A stretch of DNA of 46,497 nt from assembly GCA_026224775.1 (NCBI GenBank), contig JAMFRP010000048.1, positions 1 through 46,497 of the forward strand, read 5' to 3'. A program made the position numbers and the translations under genes. The notes under the pieces are model-generated. The model was not told the DNA's origin, searched no databases, and saw nothing but the letters and a program-made list of their open reading frames with translations. The DNA is from Bacteroidota bacterium. GTDB lineage: Bacteria > Bacteroidota > Bacteroidia > Sphingobacteriales > Sphingobacteriaceae. Positions 18,338-26,951 of this stretch are shown piece by piece (position 1 is the stretch's first letter; every line of letters starts with the position of its first letter).

Positions 18338-19371
18338 TAGTTTTTGTTTATCATTTTTAAATAAAGGCTTTCATATGCCGAAGCCATCACCGTACTGCTA
18401 AAGCGCTTTTCGGCATCATCCCGGCAGTTTTTTCTGTCGATATTACTGATGTTTTGTACAGCTGTGATCATTTCGGTTACAGCTGTACAAAGGAAACCAT
18501 TGTGGCCATTTATAACAACTTCAGTAGTTGAACCACCCTTTAAAGCGATGATGGGTGTGCCGCAGGCTAAGGCTTCGGCCATCACAATGCCAAAGGGCTC
18601 GTTCCATTCAACCGGCATTAAAAAAGCAGCCGCGGTACCAAGTAGACTGTTTTTTTGCACATCATTTACCGGGCCGATATAGGTTATTTGTTTACCATCA
18701 ATAAACGGCTTAATCTGCTCGTCAAAATAGGTCTGTGCATAGTCGGGGATGTTTCCGGCAATAATCAGCTTTTTATTGGTTTGCTTCGCGATGGTAATGG
18801 CGTGGTGTGTGCCTTTGATCGGTTCTATCCGCCCTAAAAACACCAGTGGTGCATCGTTTTTAACCTCGCTGCAAAAAGTATAATCATCCATCGAAACTGA
18901 ATTATATACTGTTGCCGCAGCCGCAAACGGAGCTATTTGGTTGGTGATATAATTGCTGCACCCGGTAAACATCAGGCTGCCTTTTGCCGCGATCTTCATC
19001 GATTTCTGTATCTGTGAAAGCGTTGGCTCGCGTTGATAACTCATGATCTTTGGAATACCGGTTGGTAATAAGGCCGATAGATAAGCAAGCCTGCCGAAGG
19101 AATGTATTACATCAGGCTTTGAAAATAACAGTCGGCTTACCGATAGTGTGTTTCCTAGTAAACCCGTAATGCTTTGTTGTGCCGAAGGATAGTTGTATTG
19201 TTTATCTGCTACCGTTTTTGAATCCGAATGGGCAAAAAGGCTCACCAAGTGCCCTTTTTGTTTTAGTTCGATAATCAGGCTGTTAATAATACGCTCTATC
19301 CCGCCATATAATACCGGCGGAACTGGAATTTCCGGGTCAGCAATAATGGTGATATGAAGTTTAGCTGGCAA
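18337..19371 (-). CDS. GT4 glycosyltransferase
   Basis: A 344-residue GT-B transferase. The acceptor loop VPPVLYGGIERIINSLI is at about 17-33. The C-terminal domain carries FLGRIEPIKGTHHAI, LIIAGNIPDY and PVEWNEPFGIVMAEALACGTP. It is shorter than its neighbours, but both Rossmann halves are complete. The start is TTG, one base after the upstream stop. Typical of the 'mannosyltransferase B-like' GT4 subgroup by its motifs, but substrate assignment would be a guess. Confidence 0.85.
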   Translation of the reverse strand: MPAKLHITIIADPEIPVPPVLYGGIERIINSLIIELKQKGHLVSLFAHSDSKTVADKQYNYPSAQQSITGLLGNTLSVSRLLFSKPDVIHSFGRLAYLSALLPTGIPKIMSYQREPTLSQIQKSMKIAAKGSLMFTGCSNYITNQIAPFAAAATVYNSVSMDDYTFCSEVKNDAPLVFLGRIEPIKGTHHAITIAKQTNKKLIIAGNIPDYAQTYFDEQIKPFIDGKQITYIGPVNDVQKNSLLGTAAAFLMPVEWNEPFGIVMAEALACGTPIIALKGGSTTEVVINGHNGFLCTAVTEMITAVQNISNIDRKNCRDDAEKRFSSTVMASAYESLYLKMINKN

Positions 19372-19372
19372 A

Positions 19373-20614
19373 TTAACGGGAATAAATTTCTATCATTTCA
19401 TTGGCCAGGTCGGCAGCGGTTTTTTGCGGCGGGGTGCTATATGTTGAAGACATATTACCCGGAAATTCTTTTAACAGTTGGGTTAATGCTGATGCATTAC
19501 TAAACGCATAAGTTTTAATCGGGTAATTTAAATCAGCCCACTCCTGCATACCGCCAATGTTACTTGCTATTACCGGGATATGCCGGGCAATAGCTTCAAA
19601 CATAACGTAAGGGCCTGTCTCATTACAAACGGATGGGATGCATAAAATATTCAGCTCATTATAAAATGAGTCGATGTTATCAGCAGTATAGTTGTAGTTC
19701 CATTTTATATTAGGGAAGTCTTTGGTTTCGCTTAAAAGCTTTTCCAAATACTTATCCTGAGTGGGTACTTTAATAGCCGCGATTAACAGGGTGGAACTGG
19801 TGACGTCGAGTTGTTTGAAAGCGTCGATCAGGATATGCAAGCCTTTTTCAGGACTTATGCGCCCGGCAAACCCAATGGTTATATAATCGTTGGTTCTTGC
19901 TCCCTGATGATCGTTGATCTGTTTGAAAGTATGCCTGCTTAAGGTTAATTGACCGGGATTAAAACCGTTGATGAGGAAAACATCCTGCTGCCAGTTACTC
20001 ATGGTAACTACAGTTGAGCAAACAGTCTTGATTTTTTCGAGATGCTTTCTTTTTATTGCTGATGCCTGTGAAAGCAGGGTTGGTTGTTTTAATATGCGCA
20101 TTGTCTTAGCGACAACCGGACTTATTACTTTTGGCAGCCCCTGCGCGTTTAGGTAACATGACAAACAGGTATTAAGCCGAACTTTGCCATTGCAAATTTC
20201 CTGGCCGTATTGCATTAAATCACCTCGTAAACAGGTATTGCCCGGTATGTGCGAGGTGAATATCACTTTCGCACCTGTTTGCTTTGCTGCCTGGTAATGG
20301 TAAACACTTAGGGATGTGGTTAAAGTGTGAAAATGAACTACATCAGCCTTTAATTCGGATAGTTTATCGATAAAGGATTGCAGATTGTTTGCAGGGGCGA
20401 CACCTGCAATAACCTCTTTGCGGTTACCGGTATTGGGTGGAATTGTATGCACTTCAAAATTATCAAACTGATAACTACCTGAAGATTTGTTAATGGTGAG
20501 GATAATTACGTCTATCCCATTCGCACGTAACCCTTGCGCCAATTCATGAACGTATTTTTCAGTTCCGCCGCTGGATTTCGGGTAAAAGTAATCGGTTACT
20601 AATAAGACCCTCAT
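19373..20614 (-). CDS. GT4 glycosyltransferase with cysteine-rich insert
   Basis: A 413-residue GT-B enzyme beginning MRVLLVTDYFYPKSSGGTEKY. Between the two Rossmann domains is a segment with four cysteines (CLRGDLMQYGQEIC followed by CLSC, about residues 138-162). This insert recurs in a GT4 subgroup and could bind a metal or be structural. The C-terminal domain has IGFAGRISPEKGLHILIDAF and PSVCNETGPYVMFEAIARHIP. ATG start, ATGA overlap with the preceding GT2. Confidence 0.85.
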   Translation of the reverse strand: MRVLLVTDYFYPKSSGGTEKYVHELAQGLRANGIDVIILTINKSSGSYQFDNFEVHTIPPNTGNRKEVIAGVAPANNLQSFIDKLSELKADVVHFHTLTTSLSVYHYQAAKQTGAKVIFTSHIPGNTCLRGDLMQYGQEICNGKVRLNTCLSCYLNAQGLPKVISPVVAKTMRILKQPTLLSQASAIKRKHLEKIKTVCSTVVTMSNWQQDVFLINGFNPGQLTLSRHTFKQINDHQGARTNDYITIGFAGRISPEKGLHILIDAFKQLDVTSSTLLIAAIKVPTQDKYLEKLLSETKDFPNIKWNYNYTADNIDSFYNELNILCIPSVCNETGPYVMFEAIARHIPVIASNIGGMQEWADLNYPIKTYAFSNASALTQLLKEFPGNMSSTYSTPPQKTAADLANEMIEIYSR

Positions 20615-21543
20615 TTGGTTAAATTGCGCTTTATTGCTGCCAGTTTCTCAGCATTTTTAAACCCGATGAATTTGCTGATATTATGGTGTAAAGCAGGTTT
20701 TGGCGGGACATATCCGGGTACTATTTGTAGCAGAAGGTCTATCGCTATATGAAACAGCTTAGATCTCGCGATAGAAAACTCCGTAATGCAATATCTTAAC
20801 GAATTGATGAGGGCTTGTTTTTTTTCAGGGTTTTCTGCCAGTTCATTTTTCCAGCGTTCATATATTTCGCTGGTATTTACAAAGCAATCTGTTACAAAGG
20901 CAAGGGAATCACGCTGCGATAAGGATTGGCTTTGATGTACACGGTATTTAGCCTGTATGTCTGGTACATAGATGAATTTTCCAATAGTAGCGGCATCTAA
21001 TAAATACCGTGCATCCTGTATAACAGGCAAATTTGGTTTCCAGGTTAATTGATCGGTGATCTTTTTTGAAAAGAGCAGAACCGCAGGCGGGCACCAAAAG
21101 TTGTTAAATATATCAAGTTCCGGATTGTCACCAATTTGTTTGGTGACAGTCTCGGTGATTTTTATTTCGTCGCCTTCCTGTGTAAATCTTTGCCAGTTGC
21201 CATAAGCGATATTTGCTTGGCTACCAATCAGGGCATTAAGTTGCTGTTTGATTTTGCCAGGTATCAGCAGATCATCGCTATCAAGGTATTGGATATAATC
21301 TCCTTTAGCATGCCCAAGTCCGGTGGTACGGGCAGCACTAACGCCACGATTTTCGGTAGTGATGATCTTGCATGTCTTGCAATAATTTTCCAATATTACC
21401 CCCGACTGATCTGTTGAGCCATCATTAACCACGATGATCTCCAGTTTAAAAGAGTCATCTTTTTGTATTAGCGCTGATTGTAAGGTAGCCGTCAATGTGG
21501 CCGCCGCATTATAAGCAGGGATAATGATGGAAACTGTTATCAA
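20611..21543 (-). CDS. GT2 glycosyltransferase
   Basis: A 310-residue inverting GT-A enzyme. It starts VSIIIPAYNAAATLTATLQS, has VNDGSTDQSG and GVSAARTTGL, and the metal site is QYLDSDDLL. The C-terminal 110 residues (from about 200) are helical without membrane spans. The start codon is TTG, overlapping the upstream stop as TTGA. One of three consecutive GT2 genes. Confidence 0.86.
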   Translation of the reverse strand: MITVSIIIPAYNAAATLTATLQSALIQKDDSFKLEIIVVNDGSTDQSGVILENYCKTCKIITTENRGVSAARTTGLGHAKGDYIQYLDSDDLLIPGKIKQQLNALIGSQANIAYGNWQRFTQEGDEIKITETVTKQIGDNPELDIFNNFWCPPAVLLFSKKITDQLTWKPNLPVIQDARYLLDAATIGKFIYVPDIQAKYRVHQSQSLSQRDSLAFVTDCFVNTSEIYERWKNELAENPEKKQALINSLRYCITEFSIARSKLFHIAIDLLLQIVPGYVPPKPALHHNISKFIGFKNAEKLAAIKRNLTK

Positions 21544-22427
21544 TTATTAAATATTAGTTGCGATATAAATCTTTTTATGACGATTGCAAACAACTGCAGT
21601 TTATCAATAACCCCAAGTTTATATCCGGCTATACTTTTAAATGTGTTATAGAGGTTGCTTCTAAAAGTGTTCTTTTCGGAAGCCAGAAAATATTTTTTTA
21701 AGGAGCTTTTAATAAACGATAAATTATAGTCCTGTTGCTTATTTAATGAACTGTTAAAAATTATATCAGCTATTTCATTAATCGCGTCTTCTTTTCCGGT
21801 TGAAGTTTTGGTGTTTGGGTATGTTCTGTTTATTGAAAGATCAGTATTAATGAGATGTAATGGCGAAACAGACAAAAACCTGAGCCATAAGTCGAGATCC
21901 ATTGCATAATGAAGGTTAATATTTAAACCGCCAGCCTCGTCAAAAAGTTCTTTCCTAAAAAAAACTGATGGTTGTGATAAATAGTTTCCTTCCCAAAATT
22001 TCAAATATTCTTCCGGTTTTATTTGTGGAACATTATACTGCCATGCTGGCTTTAAAAATATATCCGTAAAAATGCAATTACCCGCTACCCATTTGCACTC
22101 GGGATTTTGTTCAAAATAATCAGCTACTTTATTTAGTGCGTCCGGTAGATATACATCATCTGAATTTAGCCAGCCTAAAATCTCGCCACCGGCAAGATTA
22201 AACCCCTTATTTATCGCATCACTTTGTCCGTTATCGGGCTCTGTAATAATTTTCGATATTTTTGATGAATAAGAATTAATGATGTTTAAGGAATCATCGG
22301 TACTGCCACCATCAATCACAATATATTCCAAGTTTTTATAGCCCTGATTTAATACCGAGCGAATAGTTTGATCAATAAATACTCCCTGATTGTACGAAGG
22401 AGTAACTATGGTTAGTTTAAGCGGCAC
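21540..22427 (-). CDS. GT2 glycosyltransferase
   Basis: A 295-residue GT-A enzyme beginning LTIVTPSYNQGVFIDQTIRS, with VIDGGSTDDSLNII, EPDNGQSDAINKGF and the catalytic metal site WLNSDDVYLPDAL. It is related to the divergent GT2 at 35053, which shares the EYIVIDG.STD and SEPDKGMYDALNKG patterns. The start is GTG (complement of 22425-22427), overlapping the upstream gene by 11 nt. Confidence 0.86.
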   Translation of the reverse strand: MPLKLTIVTPSYNQGVFIDQTIRSVLNQGYKNLEYIVIDGGSTDDSLNIINSYSSKISKIITEPDNGQSDAINKGFNLAGGEILGWLNSDDVYLPDALNKVADYFEQNPECKWVAGNCIFTDIFLKPAWQYNVPQIKPEEYLKFWEGNYLSQPSVFFRKELFDEAGGLNINLHYAMDLDLWLRFLSVSPLHLINTDLSINRTYPNTKTSTGKEDAINEIADIIFNSSLNKQQDYNLSFIKSSLKKYFLASEKNTFRSNLYNTFKSIAGYKLGVIDKLQLFAIVIKRFISQLIFNN

Positions 22428-23418
22428 TATAATCTTTTAAATGAAGTGATTTCCTGGTAGCTATATATGTTTTTTTGATCTTAATTGAAAGGTTAAGTTT
22501 AAGTATAATGGTTATAGCTTTAGCTATAGAAATGGAAAATAGCTTATGCATAACCCGTGCGGTTTTTAGCAATAAACTTAATGGAAATCCTCTGTAGTGG
22601 TCTCTTGTAATATTAATAAGATTTTGCTTTAAAGCCTTTGAAAAATCGTCTTTTGTTATTCCGTTAGTTAATAATTCTTTTTCGCTGAAAAAAGCGAATA
22701 ACCATTGTATAAAGCTCAGGTGGCCAACAAAACTCTTAGCTTTATTTTTATAAGCAGTTGTCGAAATGTTTATTTTACTCCGCCGCCAGTAAATAAGTGG
22801 GCCGGGTATGGTATAAATGCCTTTATCTATTCCATGTAATATGGATGTGACCCAATCACTCGCCTGCCCTAAAGGGAAATTTACAAATCCTCCTTTTTTC
22901 AAAAACTCATCGCGTTTGAAAAAATGTTCGGACATTGAATTTCCCCGGTTGCCTAGTAATAACTGGTACGCCATTTTTATTGCACTTTCATGGTGAGGGG
23001 CTTTGGGGCAAATGGTGAGGAGATTGTCGTTACCGTCAATAACTGCTATATCAAAGCGATAAACATCGAAAGCTGATTTAGTAATATTAAGCGTGTTGTA
23101 AAACTCCTGTATACATTCCGGAGCCATAATATCATCATCAGAGAATAAGCAAAACCATGTTTCGTGTTTTTGCAGTTCAACACAACGCTGCCATTGTGCA
23201 ACCAAATCTGTTTTACCTAAATTGTGTTCAAAACGATGATATTTTATAGTTAATGACGATGTATACGATTCAGCAATTTTACGTATATTTTCGGGGCCAG
23301 CATCGTCATGAATATAAACACAAAAGTTTTTATTGGTTTGCGCAGCTAAGCTATTTAATGCTTTTGTTAAGAAATCAGGTTTAACAGCAGGAATTACAAT
23401 AGCTACATCATTATTCAT
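22417..23418 (-). CDS. GT2 glycosyltransferase
   Basis: A 333-residue GT-A protein: VAIVIPAVKPDFLTKALNSL, YIHDDAGPENI, NLGKTDLVAQWQRC and the metal site FCLFSDDDIM. The second half has a WRRS..ISTTAYKNK region and an amphipathic, lysine-rich C-terminus that could lie on the membrane. ATG start. It begins after a 154-nt gap (23419-23572) in the otherwise tightly packed operon, so it may be the first gene of a separately acquired or separately regulated block. Confidence 0.83.
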   Translation of the reverse strand: MNNDVAIVIPAVKPDFLTKALNSLAAQTNKNFCVYIHDDAGPENIRKIAESYTSSLTIKYHRFEHNLGKTDLVAQWQRCVELQKHETWFCLFSDDDIMAPECIQEFYNTLNITKSAFDVYRFDIAVIDGNDNLLTICPKAPHHESAIKMAYQLLLGNRGNSMSEHFFKRDEFLKKGGFVNFPLGQASDWVTSILHGIDKGIYTIPGPLIYWRRSKINISTTAYKNKAKSFVGHLSFIQWLFAFFSEKELLTNGITKDDFSKALKQNLINITRDHYRGFPLSLLLKTARVMHKLFSISIAKAITIILKLNLSIKIKKTYIATRKSLHLKDYSAA

Positions 23419-23572
23419 TTTGGGAATTGTAGTTATGGTTTTTTAGAAAATGCTCGAAACGTTTATGCCCCTGTAAATTTGCAAGCCCTCACAACAAATA
23501 ATAACGCTTACACCTTCATGTTATATATTTTATGTGCCTAAATATCGTTTAAGGTTTTGAAGATAATAGCAT

Positions 23573-24250
23573 TTATGCGCTAAAGAAAATATTATAATAA
23601 CTTTTAATCTTATATCCAATCTTGCTCATTAAGCTCATATTGTAATTAACGTTGGTTTCTTCTATGTCACTATAGCCTTGTATTTGATAAGCCATAGACT
23701 TTGAAGGGCCATATACTTTTAATTTTATTTGTAAATTAGCTAATGAGATATCAATGAATTGATTACTGTTTGTGAGTTCGCTTAAGAGTTGAGGCATACA
23801 CCTACAGTTTATGGCCATTGAATGTGTAGTAGTAGTGCTTTTAAGCCTCATAGTACTATTGTTGATTTTTTCCGGTCTTACAAAATGTGTACCCCCGAAA
23901 TAAATCAAATCCCAATCATCATTTACAGTTGCCAGTATTTTATACAGCGCTTTTCGAAAATATTTGTTAACGATAGCATCATCTTCAAATACTAAGATTT
24001 TTGAATAATTATTTTTTAATGCATCATTATAAATTGAGAGATGGCTTAATTTGCATCCTAAAGAACCTGGGCTAAATTTCCAGTCTCCAATATCTAATGT
24101 TTTGCCGTCAATTGCTTCTATAAACGTAATATTTGAAGTGCCTAAAGCCTTAAAGTTTTTTTTAAATGAAATAAGGCGATCAGGCCTTGACTTTAAATTA
24201 ATACAATAAATCCGATCAAAATATTCATCTAAATTAATCGAGGCCTTCAT
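23573..24250 (-). CDS. GT25 family LPS-type glycosyltransferase
   Basis: About 225 residues from the ATG at 24250 (MKASINLDEYF), which overlaps the upstream fucosyltransferase as ATGA; a TTG at 24262 would add MDKN and is less likely. GT25 signatures are visible: the N-terminal IYCINLKSRPDRLISF, EAIDGKTL, GSLGCKLSHLSIYNDAL and VFEDDAIV as the DxD-like site, then LIYFGGTH. GT25 enzymes often add galactose. It lies in an AT-rich stretch with the GT11, GT8 and FkbM genes. Confidence 0.87.
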   Translation of the reverse strand: MKASINLDEYFDRIYCINLKSRPDRLISFKKNFKALGTSNITFIEAIDGKTLDIGDWKFSPGSLGCKLSHLSIYNDALKNNYSKILVFEDDAIVNKYFRKALYKILATVNDDWDLIYFGGTHFVRPEKINNSTMRLKSTTTTHSMAINCRCMPQLLSELTNSNQFIDISLANLQIKLKVYGPSKSMAYQIQGYSDIEETNVNYNMSLMSKIGYKIKSYYNIFFSA

Positions 24251-25095
24251 ATTTTTATCCAAGTATCAAGTATTAAGTCCGAATCGTTGGCGCCATTTGC
24301 AAACCAGTTTTTAGGCGCAATTACCACTTTGTGTTTGTTTGAATTTAGCCAGGCGGCCCACCAACTAAATGTACTGTTTGCAATAATCTGATGGCTGCAT
24401 TTCGACATCAATATCATAATCTCAGCTTCATTATAACCCTGATTGCTCATTGGCTGCCATTGTACAGGAATGTTAAAATTATCAATAACCCATTCAATAT
24501 CATCTGAAAAAACAATGTATTTACTTTGCGGTGCAAGTTGTTGCATTTTCTCAACAGCTTTTATATAATATTCAGAACTAAGGTTAGTATGCACTTTTGC
24601 ATTATCTGCTGTTAAATAATCTCCTCTCCGTATATGTATTGAAACAGTGTATGCCTGACTTACCAAGTTAATGTCATCCAGACTAATTGAGCTATTTTTT
24701 AACATAAAATGCTGTCTTAGTAGTTGAGATACTTTTTGAAAATTTATTGGGCTTTGCCAGTAACCAACATATAAAATGATTTTGTTTTTCTTATGATCTA
24801 TTTTATAATAATTAATAAAATGATTCTGGAAATGTGTAATGTGGCGGCTTAATGTGTATAGATTTAATTTTTTTAATATCCTGTTTTTTAAGGTATAAAA
24901 ACGGTTATAGCTATCTTGGGGGATTTCGGATATGATTGTATTGAAGTATGTGAGTCCCAAATTCCTGGCAGAAGGGCCCTTAAAATAACCAAGCTCAAAG
25001 GCTAATTCATCATGATATTCCTCAGCCAAAGCAACACCAAAAGCATATTGAAACATTTGGTTTCCTAAACCGCCCTGTAATTTTACAACAATCAT
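24247..25095 (-). CDS. GT11 alpha-1,2-fucosyltransferase-like enzyme
   Basis: A 282-residue GT11 enzyme. The N-terminal motif is KLQGGLGNQMFQYAFG (5-20), the GDP-fucose binding motif is HIRRGDY (154-160), and the C-terminal motif is NSTFSWWAAWL. This set is diagnostic for alpha-1,2-fucosyltransferases (WbiQ/FutC relatives), so the polysaccharide may carry terminal fucose, although no GDP-fucose synthesis genes are in the window. ATG start, 87 nt after the upstream GT8 gene. Confidence 0.9.
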   Translation of the reverse strand: MIVVKLQGGLGNQMFQYAFGVALAEEYHDELAFELGYFKGPSARNLGLTYFNTIISEIPQDSYNRFYTLKNRILKKLNLYTLSRHITHFQNHFINYYKIDHKKNKIILYVGYWQSPINFQKVSQLLRQHFMLKNSSISLDDINLVSQAYTVSIHIRRGDYLTADNAKVHTNLSSEYYIKAVEKMQQLAPQSKYIVFSDDIEWVIDNFNIPVQWQPMSNQGYNEAEIMILMSKCSHQIIANSTFSWWAAWLNSNKHKVVIAPKNWFANGANDSDLILDTWIKI

Positions 25096-25182
25096 TGGTT
25101 TTTTAAATCAAAAGCAGCCATAGCCATAATTTGTTCGTTAGGCTTCTTGATTCGACAAAAATATATTTCGGTTCGCTTAACA

Positions 25183-26133
25183 TTAAATAATCTTTTGTTT
25201 ATAAGCATGTATGCTGTTTTTCACAGCATAGAAATAATAGGTGCTTATTAATAAAAACTGTAAAACATTTGTCGCTAATAATCTAAAAAGAAAGAGGTTT
25301 ATATTTAGGGCTTTTAAATTTTTTATATTCAACTTATAATCAAAGCTATTTCTACTATTTCTGTCAAATGCTACAATTAATGGATTGACTTTATGTGGCA
25401 TCCCAAAGTTGTGGACGTTAAACGTTTTGTTGGTGTTCCATAAAAAAACTTCCCCCCTGTTTAAGATTATCTTTCTATTGGAATAATACATGGTTTCGGC
25501 TTTATATATTCCTCTGTTTTCTAAACAGGTAAAATTATATTTACTACAACCAATTGAAAGTAATACCTCATCATCTTTTAAATTGTTATATATACGTGTT
25601 AAATTTAGATCATCATAACGTGCCATTAATTCTTTTAAAAAGTTAAACATTTCTAAAACGCCAGTTTTGTTTCTGTTGTAATAAAAGAGGCATCCATTAA
25701 TTCTATAAATTGATTTAACTTTGAACTCGTCAATTAAATCAGCTACATTATATCTCCAGTTTGTATTTGTAGCAATATCCCCGAAAATAACGAAACTATA
25801 TTTTTCGAAATCCTGAAACAATATATCCATACTACCGGCGACAAAATTGTCAGCATCTAAATATATAACCTGTTCGTAATTCACAAAATCAGGGATAAAA
25901 ATCTTGTATAACAAAATTTCATCTGAATTAAGAAAGGTATCTACTGTTATTATAAATAGATTGTTTTGACTATTATACTTATGCGGTAGCGTACTATTAG
26001 TAATAATAACATAATCAATAGCTGAATTTTGATTGAAATAACAAAAAGTTAAATATTGATTTAGTGCATAAACAAAGTACTCATCACCGATAGCAATTGT
26101 AACAATAGCCTTTTTATTTAAAGAGTCACTCAT
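25183..26133 (-). CDS. GT8 family glycosyltransferase
   Basis: A 316-residue retaining GT-A enzyme of the GT8 (glycogenin/LgtC) type: VTIAIGDEYFVYALNQYL at the N-terminus, QVIYLDADNFV as the DxD site (D93-D95 region) and RINGCLFYYNRNK, then NVHNFGMPHKVNP, the histidine region that closes the site. GT8 enzymes transfer Gal, Glc or GlcNAc. Very AT-rich with many Asn/Tyr/Phe codons. The C-terminus is a short hydrophobic/basic anchor. ATGA overlap with FkbM. Confidence 0.86.
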   Translation of the reverse strand: MSDSLNKKAIVTIAIGDEYFVYALNQYLTFCYFNQNSAIDYVIITNSTLPHKYNSQNNLFIITVDTFLNSDEILLYKIFIPDFVNYEQVIYLDADNFVAGSMDILFQDFEKYSFVIFGDIATNTNWRYNVADLIDEFKVKSIYRINGCLFYYNRNKTGVLEMFNFLKELMARYDDLNLTRIYNNLKDDEVLLSIGCSKYNFTCLENRGIYKAETMYYSNRKIILNRGEVFLWNTNKTFNVHNFGMPHKVNPLIVAFDRNSRNSFDYKLNIKNLKALNINLFLFRLLATNVLQFLLISTYYFYAVKNSIHAYKQKII

Positions 26134-26951
26134 CTAAAAGCATAAAAATTTTGATATTCGCTTCCATCCTCATCCTTGGCATAAACATATTTAACAATAT
26201 AATTATGTTTAGAAAAAAAAGAATTTATGACAGGATCGCTTGGATTGTTATTATGTTGTTTCGACTCAAATATTATACTTTTAGGCGGATGTTCTTTAAA
26301 ACATCTTTCAGCACCCATTAATATAAATTTTTCGAACCCTTCTACATCAATTTTAATAAGTGTTGGAGGTTCAAGTCCTCTGCTAAACACAAGTTCATCA
26401 ATAGTTAAAATAGGAAGGTTTAATGATGATGTTTCTGATTCTCCATCTACAAATTTACTTCGACCGGAATTTCCATGCTGATCAACCTGAAATGGAACCT
26501 CTTCATTTTTGTTGCCTAACCCATTATTATGAAGATGTAGTTTAAATGAATTATTATTTAATGCTTTGTTGAGTTTTAATAATTCAAAAGTTTCAGGATT
26601 AGGTTCGAAGCAATGAATCTCTGTAACTAACGGATTATTTATCGCTTTTAATGAGAAGCTGCCAATATGTGCCCCGATATCCCATAAAACCTCATCTTTT
26701 GTAGCGAATGATAAAAGTTGTTCAAAAACTTCATGCTCATAGAACCCCGTTTGAAATATAATTCTATCAACGTAATCATTTAAATTAATGTTAATCCAGG
26801 TATCGTTAAAATAAGGGATTATTAATTTATTTCCCCATTTTTCAATAAATAGATTGTTAAGTAACGTGACGATACGTAATTTAAACCAATGGTCAGATGA
26901 TCGATAATACGACGAAATAAATCTACCGTAGAGTTTAGTGACTGTTTTCAT
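26130..26951 (-). CDS. FkbM family SAM-dependent methyltransferase
   Basis: About 273 residues. The family core is VLWDIGAHIGSFSLKAI (SAM motif I), IHCFEPNPETFELL, and the second FkbM signature TLIKIDVEGFEKFILMGAE. FkbM proteins O-methylate sugars and are common in EPS loci. I choose the ATG at 26951 (MKTVTKLYG); an in-frame TTG lies one codon earlier. The gene starts inside the end of the ABC ATPase gene (17-nt overlap), so it is cotranslated with it and may cap the polymer, as methylation does in some Wzt/Wzm systems. Confidence 0.86.
   Translation of the reverse strand: MKTVTKLYGRFISSYYRSSDHWFKLRIVTLLNNLFIEKWGNKLIIPYFNDTWININLNDYVDRIIFQTGFYEHEVFEQLLSFATKDEVLWDIGAHIGSFSLKAINNPLVTEIHCFEPNPETFELLKLNKALNNNSFKLHLHNNGLGNKNEEVPFQVDQHGNSGRSKFVDGESETSSLNLPILTIDELVFSRGLEPPTLIKIDVEGFEKFILMGAERCFKEHPPKSIIFESKQHNNNPSDPVINSFFSKHNYIVKYVYAKDEDGSEYQNFYAFR

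Noticed and set aside
23419..23572. Internal promoter in the 154-nt gap before the third GT2 gene
   Set aside because: Only near matches to TAnnTTTG with wrong spacing (for example TATTATTTG) were seen.
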